This document shows, in pieces, positions 1 to 7,349 of a stretch of 21,342 bases of DNA. Position 1 is the first letter of the stretch. The number at the start of each line of letters is the position of its first letter. A program made the position numbers and the translations under genes. The notes under the pieces were generated by a model. The model was given only the letters and a program-made list of their open reading frames with translations. It was not told the DNA's origin and did no database searches. This DNA comes from B1-G15 sp964346135 (GTDB taxonomy: Archaea; Thermoproteota; Bathyarchaeia; Bathyarchaeales; Bathyarchaeaceae): NCBI GenBank assembly GCA_964346135.1, contig CAYFTS010000103.1, positions 1 to 21,342 of the forward strand. Reading direction: 5' to 3'.

Positions 1-1208
1 AGAAAAAACCCGCCATCAAGTTTGACCTGAAACTCATTGAGCTCCTGAGCAAATTTCAAGAACTGGAACTCGAAGATGTGGACCTAGAGGTTGGAGACCT
101 AGAGATTTGGGTACAACCAACCGTAGCTGGGGCGCCACCAAGGGTTACTGCAGTACCACCTAAGGTTAAGGCGCCAAAAGCAAAACCTACAACTATTTTC
201 GAGACAATTTTCAACCCTCCAGTCGAAGAGTATCCTGGACAAATCGTGGAGGTCAAGTTCGGAGCTACCAAAGGTGAGGGCGGAACCCGTGGAAGGTCCC
301 TAACTATCGGCGGAGAAAAATCTCCAGCGTTTTATCTCTTCGAAAATCCGATGCCTCATCCTCCAGTGATTGCTTTCGACGTTTTTGACATGAAGGTTCC
401 TTTGGCAAAAGCGGTTAAGATGCACGTCAAAGAAGTTATGGAGGACCCTGTGGCGTGGGCTAAGCTCTCTGTTGACAAGTTTGGTGCAGACATGATCACT
501 CTGCACCTGGTTAGCACAGACCCACTGCTTAAGGACACAACGCCAAAAGAGGCAGCTAGAACCGTTGAAAACGTGCTCCAAGCTGTAGACGTGCCTCTCA
601 TGATTGGAGGATGTGGAGACGCAAAAAAGGACATGGACGTTTTTGAAAAAGCATCAGAGGTTGCTGATGGTGAAAGACTGATAATCAACTCGGTGACCCA
701 AAACATGGACATCAAACGGTCAGCAGGTTTCGTTAAAAAATATGGACACGTTGCACTAGCTTTCACTCCTATGGACCTGAACCAAGCGAGAGAACTAAAC
801 CGTAAGCTCTACGAGTTCATTCCCAAAGACCAGATTGTTATGGATACAACAACGGCGGCTTTGGGTTACGGTTTGGATTACGCGTTTACCACAATGGAAC
901 GCGCTCGCTTATCTGCTTTAATGGGTGACGTTGAACTTCAACATCCAATGTGTTCGGGAACAACTAATGCTTGGGCTGCGAGAGAAGCTTGGATGAAGAT
1001 GGGTCCTGAGTGGGAGCCCCGTGAACTCAGAGGACCAATCTGGGAAACAGTGACAGCGTTAACTCTTCTCCTAGCTGGCGTTGACTTGTTCATGATGATG
1101 CATCCTGCAGCCGTGAAAACAGTTAAAGAGGTTGTCAACGAGTTGATGGGTGGCAGAGGCGCTGGAAAATCTGAAAAGATTGCTGAGTGGGTTACCCTGA
1201 AGATTTAG
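1..1208 (+). CDS. cdhD: Acetyl-CoA decarbonylase/synthase delta subunit (corrinoid protein small subunit), 5' truncated
   Basis: The frame is open from the first bases of the window (codons in phase from base 3) to TAG at 1206-1208, so the gene begins upstream; GTG 78 is an internal Val codon. About 401 codons are visible. Archaeal CdhD is about 430 residues as I recall it, so only some 30 residues are missing. Family signatures include GGEK before a PMPHPPVIAFDVFDM-like stretch, TLHLVSTDPLLKDT, TTAALGYGLDYAFT, MCSGTTNAW and the near C-terminal LFMMMHP. With CdhE it forms the corrinoid iron-sulfur protein that carries the methyl group between tetrahydropterin and the acetyl-CoA synthase centre, in the cytoplasm. 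cdhE follows after 13 bases, so the two are surely co-transcribed; the other cdh genes probably lie upstream, outside the window. Identification is from remembered family sequences. Confidence 0.95.
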   Translation, partial: KKPAIKFDLKLIELLSKFQELELEDVDLEVGDLEIWVQPTVAGAPPRVTAVPPKVKAPKAKPTTIFETIFNPPVEEYPGQIVEVKFGATKGEGGTRGRSLTIGGEKSPAFYLFENPMPHPPVIAFDVFDMKVPLAKAVKMHVKEVMEDPVAWAKLSVDKFGADMITLHLVSTDPLLKDTTPKEAARTVENVLQAVDVPLMIGGCGDAKKDMDVFEKASEVADGERLIINSVTQNMDIKRSAGFVKKYGHVALAFTPMDLNQARELNRKLYEFIPKDQIVMDTTTAALGYGLDYAFTTMERARLSALMGDVELQHPMCSGTTNAWAAREAWMKMGPEWEPRELRGPIWETVTALTLLLAGVDLFMMMHPAAVKTVKEVVNELMGGRGAGKSEKIAEWVTLKI

Positions 1209-1221
1209 TGGGGAGTGCAAC

Positions 1222-2646
1222 ATGTCTGAAAGAGCGATCAGAAAAGAAAGCGTCAAAACGATCAGTCCAATTGACGTTTACACGTTGCTTCCAAAAACAA
1301 ACTGCAAAAAATGTGGGGAAGAGAACTGTATGGCTTTCGCCGCCAGGGTGGTTAACCGAGAGGTTATCATAGAACTGTGTCCTCCACTCCTTGAGAAAGA
1401 GTATGCAGAGTCTTACAAAACGTTGTGGGAGATGCTCAAACCGCCAGTCAGAGAAATCACTGTAGGCAGGAGTGACCATGCGGTCAAGATTGGTGGTAAG
1501 CTTGTTATGTACCGTCATGAGTTTACTTATTCTAACCCAACTGCTATCGCTATTGATGTTACGGATGAAATGTCTGATGATGAGTTGTTGGGTAGAGTAA
1601 AACGAACTGAAGAGTTCACTTACAATTATATTGGTCAAGTATTGCGGCTTAACATGGTTGCGGTTCGATCAACATCAAACGATCCCGCTAGGTTTAAATC
1701 AACTGTGGAGAAGGTTGTGGAGAACACCAATCTGCCGCTTATTCTCTGCTCGTTTAGTCCTGAAGTTCTTGAAAACGGATTAGTGGCTGCCCAAAACAGG
1801 AGACCTCTCATCTACGCCGCCACCAAAGACAACTGGAAAGACTTGGCAGAGCTGGCTTTGATGTACAAATGCCCCTTAGCAACTTTCGCTCCAAACGACC
1901 TTAATTTTCTTCGGTCTTTAACGAAAACGTTGTTGGAGTATGGAGTTGAAGATTTAGTTTTGGATCCTGGCACCTTTCCTAATGAAGGATTATCTGACAC
2001 GGTCAACAATTTCACAATGATTCGCAGAGCCGCTTGCAAGAGAGGCGATGAACTTTTAGGCTTTCCGTTAATAGGTACGCCAATTGTGGCTTGGGCGGAA
2101 CATGTGGACGCCCCAGAAGTGAATGCATGGAAAGAAGCTTACATTGCTTCGATGCTCATCACCCGATACGTTGATGTCATGATAATGCACAGCAAAGACG
2201 GATGGGTACTTTTGCCAAACGTTGTTTTAATACAGAACATCTACACTGATCCGAGAAAACCAGTGGCTGTGGAAGCAGGGTTAAGAACCATTGGGAAACC
2301 AAATGAAAACTCTCCAGTGATGCTGACCACAAACTTTGCTCTAACCTACTACACCGTTGAATCCGATATTGAAGCCAGTGGCGTGAGCGGCTACCTGATT
2401 GTAACAGACACTGAAGGAATTTCTGTTGACAGCGCAGTGGCAGGTCGGCAACTCACCGCTGAGAAGATAGCTGAGATTGTCAAGGCGACTAAGATAGAGG
2501 AAAAGGTGAAGCATAGAAAGGTGATTATACCTGGCAAGGCAGCGAGACTAAGCGGGGAGATTGAGCAGCTGACTGGATGGGAAGTTTTGGTTGGTCCCCG
2601 AGACTCTTCGGGCATTCCGAAGTTTCTGCAAGAGAAATGGAAATGA
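1222..2646 (+). CDS. cdhE: Acetyl-CoA decarbonylase/synthase gamma subunit (corrinoid iron-sulfur protein large subunit)
   Basis: A 474-residue protein, full length for archaeal CdhE. The N-terminus has the [4Fe-4S] motif C28-x2-C31-x4-C36-x16-C53 (DVYTLLPKTNCKKCGEENC context), the cluster that re-reduces the corrinoid. A TIM-barrel-like middle follows, then the C-terminal corrinoid-binding region with the TDTEGISVDSAVAGRQLT stretch and a GWEVLVGPRDSSGIP end typical of the family. The ATG at 1222 is supported by a GGGGAG ribosome site at 1210-1215, which overlaps the cdhD stop region. It heterodimerises with CdhD and shuttles methyl-Co(III) in the Wood-Ljungdahl pathway. No frameshift or missing ligand is seen. 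The stop is TGA. Confidence 0.96.
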   Translation: MSERAIRKESVKTISPIDVYTLLPKTNCKKCGEENCMAFAARVVNREVIIELCPPLLEKEYAESYKTLWEMLKPPVREITVGRSDHAVKIGGKLVMYRHEFTYSNPTAIAIDVTDEMSDDELLGRVKRTEEFTYNYIGQVLRLNMVAVRSTSNDPARFKSTVEKVVENTNLPLILCSFSPEVLENGLVAAQNRRPLIYAATKDNWKDLAELALMYKCPLATFAPNDLNFLRSLTKTLLEYGVEDLVLDPGTFPNEGLSDTVNNFTMIRRAACKRGDELLGFPLIGTPIVAWAEHVDAPEVNAWKEAYIASMLITRYVDVMIMHSKDGWVLLPNVVLIQNIYTDPRKPVAVEAGLRTIGKPNENSPVMLTTNFALTYYTVESDIEASGVSGYLIVTDTEGISVDSAVAGRQLTAEKIAEIVKATKIEEKVKHRKVIIPGKAARLSGEIEQLTGWEVLVGPRDSSGIPKFLQEKWK

Positions 2647-2682
2647 CTAAAGATCATTTACTCACATAGTGCGCATTTAATT

Positions 2683-2719
2683 ACTAGGCTTAAGTCTTCC
2701 CAGTTCTTTAAGCCGTAGT
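2683..2719 (+). terminator. Hairpin downstream of cdhE
   Basis: GGCTTAA (2687-2693) pairs with TTAAGCC (2708-2714) across a 14-nt loop. ACTA (2683-2686) continues the stem with TAGT (2716-2719), leaving base 2715 bulged. It starts 37 bases after the cdhE stop. There is no long T-run, so it may be a 3'-end stability or processing element rather than a true terminator. Confidence 0.45.
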
Positions 2720-2804
2720 GTCCGAGCATAATCTTTAGTCTATTACAGCTGTCCTACTTAGATGTCAAGCTGAGACACAAAACTTACTACTTTGCATAAC
2801 GTAA

Positions 2805-2814
2805 GATTTAAATT
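2805..2814 (+). promoter_or_regulatory. TATA-box-like element for the small zinc protein
   Basis: GATTTAAATT centred about 28 bases upstream of the ATG at 2838. Archaeal transcription normally starts 22-28 bases after the box, so the message would be nearly leaderless. No Shine-Dalgarno sequence precedes the ATG, which fits. Confidence 0.5.
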
Positions 2815-2837
2815 TGTAAGCAGACCCAATTTTATAC

Positions 2838-3041
2838 ATGGTAGCTGGATCCACTTTCTACGTTATGAACAAGATGATAAAAAAACGCTGTAGTCCCAAA
2901 TGTAATATTTGTGGAGAATTAATACACGTTGGAGAAGAAACAGTTTCCAAAGTTTCTAAGTATAATCACTCTAGAACGTGGTATCACAGCCGTTGTCATA
3001 AAAAACTCTACTATCCATACGGACGGAAGAGGTCGATTTAG
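2838..3041 (+). CDS. Small C2HC zinc-ribbon-like protein
   Basis: A basic protein of 67 residues that I do not recognise by name. The core is C22-x2-C25 (CNIC, 'CGELIHVGEE' context) followed about 25 residues later by H50-x2-C53-H54 (YHSRCH). That treble-clef/LIM-like pattern is found in many small archaeal zinc proteins; C18 is an extra cysteine. The C-terminus is strongly basic (KKLYYPYGRKRSI), which would suit nucleic acid or ribosome binding, an inference only. ATG 2838 is chosen because the TATA-like box at 2805-2814 predicts a leaderless start there; ATG 2865 is the alternative and keeps all zinc ligands. The gene stands alone, convergent with the leftward membrane-protein gene. A second frame opens across its 3' end (see findings), so the C-terminus may be frameshifted. 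Confidence 0.65.
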   Translation: MVAGSTFYVMNKMIKKRCSPKCNICGELIHVGEETVSKVSKYNHSRTWYHSRCHKKLYYPYGRKRSI

Positions 3042-3146
3042 AAGAATTCTTTTCTTTCAAGTTGCGGTCTTCATTCGACGAAATTATTGAAAAATCTGTT
3101 GAAAAAATGTCGAGACCCTTCTACCAGAGACGTTGCACCCTTCAGT

Positions 3147-3683
3147 CTAGCTCACAAGTATACGTTTCCAAAAACCTTCAGTTCCTTTCCATGCTTCCCA
3201 GACAAATATTGTAATTAACAACAAGAAAAACACTGACGAAACCATTATGGCTGCTAGTTGCCAGTTACCAAAAAGCACCAGTGTATCAAAAGAATCGCTT
3301 ATGAAAGGATATAGCGTGGGATTATATTCATGATGTAACGAGTCAACAAGTACATGAAGTATGTTTCCGATAAAACAAGCCAAGACCAACCCTTTCGAAA
3401 AGCGGCACTTCTCTTCAACAATTCTCTTGTCAATTCTGAATATACCTGAAACTACTGTTGGATAGACGTAAACAGTAAACAACACTGACAACGCTGTGCC
3501 AATGGTTGCGACACCAAAGAGGCTTTGGAGAATTCCTCTCCCTTGAGGATTGTCTATGAATAAGTAAATTAGCTTATCTAAGTCCGGCAATATTGAACCC
3601 ACAATAAGTCCTGGAAGGCTTAGACTGCGCTTCCATTTACCAACAAAGTAAGCAACCACGTAATGAAGAGGAGTGAGGGGCAT
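3147..3683 (-). CDS. Membrane protein resembling DUF457/DUF4184 metal-dependent hydrolase-like family
   Basis: A protein of 178 residues from ATG 3683. The start MPLTPLHYVVAYFVG, then GLIVGSILPDLDKL (D34, D36) and HVLVDSLHH (H110, D114, H117, H118), is the layout of the DUF457/DUF4184 membrane proteins, whose conserved Asp/His residues suggest metal binding. Hydrophobic segments lie at about 57-75, 98-113 and 142-161. The open frame extends up to ATG 3734, but that start would overlap the upstream gene by 38 bases and adds a polar KVSQKSTNRKER tail absent from the family's usual N-terminus. A GGAAAG-like site precedes 3683. It follows the Rossmann-fold gene by 13 bases on the same strand and is probably its operon partner. 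Function is unknown and the family assignment is from motif memory. Confidence 0.7.
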   Translation of the reverse strand: MPLTPLHYVVAYFVGKWKRSLSLPGLIVGSILPDLDKLIYLFIDNPQGRGILQSLFGVATIGTALSVLFTVYVYPTVVSGIFRIDKRIVEEKCRFSKGLVLACFIGNILHVLVDSLHHEYNPTLYPFISDSFDTLVLFGNWQLAAIMVSSVFFLLLITIFVWEAWKGTEGFWKRILVS

Positions 3684-3696
3684 TACACGTTCTTTC

Positions 3697-4815
3697 CTAT
3701 TGGTACTTTTCTGCGAAACTTTTGTAGAGTGCACCTAGCTCTGTAGCTCTTTCTTCGCTTTCTTTAATCTTAAGTGCTTCACACTCGTAGTTCAGCATTT
3801 CCCTCATTATTCTGACAGCCTTTTCTGTGAAAACCACTGTTCCATCATTTTTTATCTCCTCTATGCCATCAAACTTCTGTGCCTCCTCGTTAATCCTAAC
3901 TGCCTCCTCAAGACTCAGTTCCTCAGGCAACACAACTTCTGCGCCTTTGGCACTAAGTCGAACAGGGTATCCTCCAGGCAATCCGTTTGGTCCCGGAGCA
4001 TGAGTTAACTTTCCAGTGTCGTTTAGGATGGCGAGTATGTTTTTCACAGCGGAGGACGCTACCTGCTGGTCACTCTGGTTTCCTGGAGGCGTGGGTAAGG
4101 GTTCTGAAAATATTTTCTCAGGATCTAACTTATCGGTTACATTCTTGTTGTCTTCGAGAATTTTTAGGAAGTAGGGTGCGCCGCCTGTGATGCCATAGTC
4201 TTCAATAAGGACGTCATGAACGTGATGGCCTATCATGAAGACTGTTATGTTGTGCATGGGCACGTTTAGTTTCTCGCTTACAACTTTTTTTATTCTGGGT
4301 ATGAGAAGATCGAAGTTGCCTATCCCAACTGTGGGAGCCAATTTCACTTTTCCTAAAACTGGATGTACAGCGTCGGGGAAAGATGAGCTTACAACATGAG
4401 TTTTTATTCCAACTTTCTTAACAGCTTTCATCAGTTTATGTGTTAAAGTCAGGTGCATAGGTAACCAAGGGCCGAAGCCTGCGCCTATAAGCTTCTCATA
4501 TACTTCGTCTGGGAGCAGTCCAATTACCCACCAAGACTGAAATGTGGTGGCGTTGAATATTAAGTCAGGTTTCTCCTTCACCAATATCTCAGCGGTTCCT
4601 TCAATATCGTTTAGGTCGATTTTCTGAAACGTGATGTTTGGATAGAAACCTTGATTAACGGATCCTAAAATCGCATTGTTAGTTTTACGGATGCCCCAAT
4701 CCTCATTTACGTCTGCAGCAACTATTTTGTTTACTCTTGGAGTGCGAGCGAGAAACTCTAATACATGTCCGCCTAAGCTTCCTAATCCAATCATCAAGAT
4801 TTTGTTGTCAGTCAA
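3697..4815 (-). CDS. Saccharopine-dehydrogenase-like NAD(P)-binding Rossmann protein
   Basis: A 372-residue protein starting with TTG at 4815. The dinucleotide-binding loop GLGSLGGH (residues 10-17) sits after a beta strand (KILMI). It is followed by an acidic end of strand 2 (AADVNEDW) and an NATT strand-4 motif, typical of the saccharopine dehydrogenase/opine-like superfamily. The C-terminal third (GPNGLPGGYPVRLSAKGAEVVLP, then a helical tail) is not diagnostic of any reaction I know, so the substrate is unknown. It probably catalyses an NAD(P)-dependent oxidoreduction of an amino or hydroxy acid (inference). It is unrelated in detail to the second saccharopine-dehydrogenase-like protein at 12662. 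A TATA-like AATTATATTT lies at about 4853-4864, 40-50 bases upstream of the start. Confidence 0.75.
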   Translation of the reverse strand: MTDNKILMIGLGSLGGHVLEFLARTPRVNKIVAADVNEDWGIRKTNNAILGSVNQGFYPNITFQKIDLNDIEGTAEILVKEKPDLIFNATTFQSWWVIGLLPDEVYEKLIGAGFGPWLPMHLTLTHKLMKAVKKVGIKTHVVSSSFPDAVHPVLGKVKLAPTVGIGNFDLLIPRIKKVVSEKLNVPMHNITVFMIGHHVHDVLIEDYGITGGAPYFLKILEDNKNVTDKLDPEKIFSEPLPTPPGNQSDQQVASSAVKNILAILNDTGKLTHAPGPNGLPGGYPVRLSAKGAEVVLPEELSLEEAVRINEEAQKFDGIEEIKNDGTVVFTEKAVRIMREMLNYECEALKIKESEERATELGALYKSFAEKYQ

Positions 4816-4895
4816 AGTTTTTCATCTCTTTAAGGCGTTAAATGAGCTTCACAAATATAATTAAGTTTAGTTGTCAGCAAAGACTCGTAAGTGGT

Positions 4896-5354
4896 CTAAA
4901 GTTCCAATCCACAATATCGTTTAAGATATGCTTTTTCGTCGGGAAGAAGTCGTTTCACTGTTTTTCTTCTCTTTCTAGTGTTTATGTTGTGTAGAAGCCT
5001 TAGAACCTGTGTTGGAGTGGTGAACTTCTCGATTTTTCCGTCTGCACGTGTTCTGCTGACTTGGATGCAGTTGTTAACGACACAGTTTAAAACGCAGGCT
5101 GAACAGTAGACGCATAGTTCTTTTTCTATCCCAATTTCTCCTGTTTTCCAGTAGAGGGCGTTGGTGGGGCAGGCTTTGATGCATAATTCGCATTCAGTTC
5201 CTCTGCAGGTCTTCATGTCAATATGTATTGTTCCACTTTCGAAGAATTCTTTTGCACCTATCGATTGAAGAAGTTGAGCTCTTTTTTTCTTCTTTTTCTT
5301 TTCAGAGGTTTTTTGAAGGAGCTGAAAGATATCTGTGCCCGAATTGCTGTTCAT
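4896..5354 (-). CDS. Two-cluster [4Fe-4S] ferredoxin-domain protein with lysine-rich N-terminus
   Basis: A protein of 152 residues. Cluster ligands are C50-x4-C55-x2-C58-x3-C62-P and C81-x2-C84-x2-C87-x3-C91, with C96 extra. The first spacing (x4 rather than x2) is a known variant. A KKKKKK run (residues 19-25) coded by a long T-rich stretch precedes the domain, and a basic tail (NTRKRRKTVKR) follows it. Likely a cytoplasmic electron carrier or an accessory subunit of a redox enzyme; the partner is not evident from the neighbours. ATG 5354 lacks a Shine-Dalgarno sequence. Upstream, another frame starts with ATG 5397 (MTELKMGRKKGRLKN) and meets this one at an A6 run just before ATG 5354, so the true start may be longer if that run is miscounted. 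A TATA-like AAATAAATATG lies at about 5443-5455. Confidence 0.75.
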   Translation of the reverse strand: MNSNSGTDIFQLLQKTSEKKKKKKRAQLLQSIGAKEFFESGTIHIDMKTCRGTECELCIKACPTNALYWKTGEIGIEKELCVYCSACVLNCVVNNCIQVSRTRADGKIEKFTTPTQVLRLLHNINTRKRRKTVKRLLPDEKAYLKRYCGLEL

Positions 5355-5507
5355 TTTTTAGACGTCCCTTTTTTCGTCCCATTTTAAGCTCAGTCATTCT
5401 TCATTCTATAGGTGAGTTTCCTGCAATAACAATGGTGAATCACACATATTTATTTTGAATAAAAGGACTAATAGAATCGGAGAAGAAACATCAGAGTAGA
5501 TACACCC

Positions 5508-5520
5508 AAAGAAAAAAGGG
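5508..5520 (-). terminator. U-rich terminator of the dockerin gene
   Basis: Read leftward, CCCTTTTTTCTTT follows the stop of the dockerin gene by only a few bases. Archaeal terminators are commonly such T-runs. A similar CCCCTTTTTC follows the C11 peptidase gene. Confidence 0.45.
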
Positions 5521-5525
5521 GAAAG

Positions 5526-6173
5526 TTATGAGTATACTGTTTTGCCAAAGTTTTGAGCGAAGATGCCGAAGTCAACCCAGTCAACGGCACCGTCTCTGTT
5601 GTAGTCACATTCAACATTGTAGCCTGCCGCTGGATAGGTCTTTCCGAAAGCCCTAGCGAAATCGCCGAAGTCGAACCAGTCAACGTCTCCATCTCCATCA
5701 ACGTCACCACTATGTTTAATCAATAAAGTTGTGGTCATGTTGTTGTCCAGAGTATTTTCTTCATAGTATACTCGGGTTGCTTCAACCTTTATCGGCAGAT
5801 AGCCTAATGGAAAGTCTCCAGTATCCAAACTCACAGAGGCTATTTCAGTGCTTCCAGCCGCCACGTCAACAAATACCACTCCAATAGTCGTAGACACATT
5901 CGCAAATGTATAGGTAAACGTGACTTCAACTCTCTCAGCTACATCTCCAGCATTGTAGATCCAAGCATCGACGTAAATCAAGTTCACGTCCCATCTATTG
6001 TATGTTGTAGTTACTGTGATGTTCCCATACACAGTGGAATGATGGAATCCAATATTGGTTACTGCAATATCATGTATGATATCATCACTTTGGACGACAT
6101 GCACAAATGCAATAGGTAAAATGCCTATTAACAAGATAACCGTCATAATTCCAGAAACGATTTTCTTTTCCAA
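5526..6173 (-). CDS. Secreted protein with a C-terminal type I dockerin
   Basis: A 215-residue protein. The start is TTG at 6173, supported by GGAGAAGAGGG just upstream. It gives a typical signal peptide: basic MEKK, then a hydrophobic core through residue 24 and probable cleavage near 28-30. Residues 33-152 look like one all-beta CARDB/Ig-like adhesion domain (DIAVTNIGFHHSTVY, then YVDAWIYNAGDVAERVEVTFTYTF). Residues 155-213 carry two dockerin repeats. Their calcium loops are D157-V-D159-G-D161-G-D163-V-D165 and D190-Y-N192-R-D194-G-A-V-D198, each followed by a WFDFGDFARAFGK-type helix. Dockerins bind cohesins to build extracellular complexes; no cohesin lies in the window. It is a short carrier with no catalytic domain. 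The substrate or partner is unknown. Confidence 0.85.
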   Translation of the reverse strand: MEKKIVSGIMTVILLIGILPIAFVHVVQSDDIIHDIAVTNIGFHHSTVYGNITVTTTYNRWDVNLIYVDAWIYNAGDVAERVEVTFTYTFANVSTTIGVVFVDVAAGSTEIASVSLDTGDFPLGYLPIKVEATRVYYEENTLDNNMTTTLLIKHSGDVDGDGDVDWFDFGDFARAFGKTYPAAGYNVECDYNRDGAVDWVDFGIFAQNFGKTVYS

Positions 6174-6375
6174 CTACCCTCTTCTCCTTTCTTAGTTATG
6201 TTATATGTCATCGTCTCAACCAGAAGAGACTTTATACAGTTGAACAATGACTACAATTAATATTTAATCTTTTTGGAACAATATTCGGTAAGAATAGAAC
6301 AGCATCTATATGCGGTCCACAACAGAAAAAATGGGGTTTTGTGGGAGAATTCGGCTGTTATTTCCAGCTTAGCAC

Positions 6376-6395
6376 TTATTTTGAATAAAAGCTTA
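6376..6395 (+). promoter_or_regulatory. TATA-like element for the CofE-like gene
   Basis: TTATTTTGAATAAAAG-type AT-rich box about 40-50 bases upstream of the GTG at 6431. A second candidate, TTAATATTTAAT, lies at about 6257-6268 and would give a leader of about 140 bases. The stretch 6174-6430 otherwise holds only these boxes and the start region of the divergent dockerin gene. Confidence 0.35.
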
Positions 6396-6430
6396 GAAGT
6401 TTCGCTGGCTAATAAACACCGTGATGCAGA

Positions 6431-7303
6431 GTGCCCAAAAGATACAAGAGGCTAGCTGTGAAAACACGCTACTGGAGACCAGGCGAAGACTACCTCACGC
6501 AGATAGTTGAAGCCATCAGAGATAAGGTAAAAGACGGAGATTTCGTAACGGTCTCCGAAAAAGCCATGTCAACTGCACTGGGCAACCTCATAGATGAACA
6601 GCACTTTCATCCAAGCAGGACAGCCCGTTTCCTCGCAAAATATTGGATGCGTTTTGTCTGGAGCCACATCCTTGGACATGTCTGTCACCTTAGAGAGAAA
6701 ACTGTTCAGCGTCTTAGGGCATATCCCGTAAATGAGGGCGCCCTTCACAAGCAAGTGGCTATAGTATACGCTGGGTTCTTACAGGCGTTGATGCAGGGGT
6801 CAGAGGGAGGAATTGACGCAAGTAATCTACCCTACTCTTACGCTAGCCTTCCGCTGACAAACGCTCAGCAAATAGCGGAAAAGATTCGTGGACACGTTAG
6901 GTCTGTGTTGAATAAAAAAGTCACAGTTATCATAGTTGACAGTGATAAGACATACTCTTTCAGAACATTTCATTTTACCCCTCGTCCTAAACCAATCAGC
7001 GGAATCCACTTGTTCGGAGGCTTTGTCGCCTATGTGATCGGAAGGTTTTTCAAGATGAAACGAAGAGCCACACCGATAGCGGTTGCTGGCTCCAAAATAT
7101 CTACTGAGGAGGCTCTTAAAATCGCGGCTATTTCTAATAGAAGTCGTGGCGTTGGCGCTGGAAGAACCGTTTGGGACATGGCTGAAACGTTTAGGGTTCC
7201 AATGACAAGTGTGACTTGGCGCATGCTTGACAGAGTGGAACACAAACCAATAGTGATTGTAAGAGCGCATCGTCATCTTGAAAAGATGATCTCAACATAT
7301 TAA
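6431..7303 (+). CDS. CofE-like protein (coenzyme F420-0:L-glutamate ligase superfamily)
   Basis: A protein of 290 residues starting with GTG. Motifs of the F420 ligase fold are visible: DGDFVTVSEKAMST (35-48), EGGIDASNLPYSYASLP (125-141, matching the GIDESNxP nucleotide/metal motif of CofE), VTVIIVDSDKTYSFR (164-178), KPISGIHLFGGFVAYVIGR (187-205) and RRATPIAVAG (211-220). CofE adds gamma-linked glutamates to F420-0 using GTP in the cytoplasm. This copy differs from textbook CofE in its substrate-side motifs (VDSDKTYSF rather than the ISDTFGRPWR-type motif), so a related amide ligase acting on another substrate is possible. No other F420 gene is adjacent. The next gene starts 46 bases downstream with its own TATA boxes. 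Confidence 0.75.
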   Translation: MPKRYKRLAVKTRYWRPGEDYLTQIVEAIRDKVKDGDFVTVSEKAMSTALGNLIDEQHFHPSRTARFLAKYWMRFVWSHILGHVCHLREKTVQRLRAYPVNEGALHKQVAIVYAGFLQALMQGSEGGIDASNLPYSYASLPLTNAQQIAEKIRGHVRSVLNKKVTVIIVDSDKTYSFRTFHFTPRPKPISGIHLFGGFVAYVIGRFFKMKRRATPIAVAGSKISTEEALKIAAISNRSRGVGAGRTVWDMAETFRVPMTSVTWRMLDRVEHKPIVIVRAHRHLEKMISTY

Positions 7304-7331
7304 AATAAATCATGTAAAATACTATATAAAT
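7300..7331 (+). promoter_or_regulatory. Tandem TATA-like boxes for acyl-CoA synthetase alpha
   Basis: ATTAAAATAAAT (about 7300-7311) and CTATATAAAT (7322-7331) lie between the CofE-like gene and TTG 7350. Only the upstream box would leave the GGAGGGG ribosome site at 7336-7342 in the transcript; the second would start transcription near the TTG itself. Confidence 0.45.
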
Positions 7332-7349
7332 TTCTGGAGGGGAATAGAG

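Noticed and set aside
6273..6455. Short open frame of 60 codons upstream of the CofE-like gene
   Set aside because: No ribosome site or recognisable motif. It starts almost at a TATA-like box and overlaps the start of the real gene.
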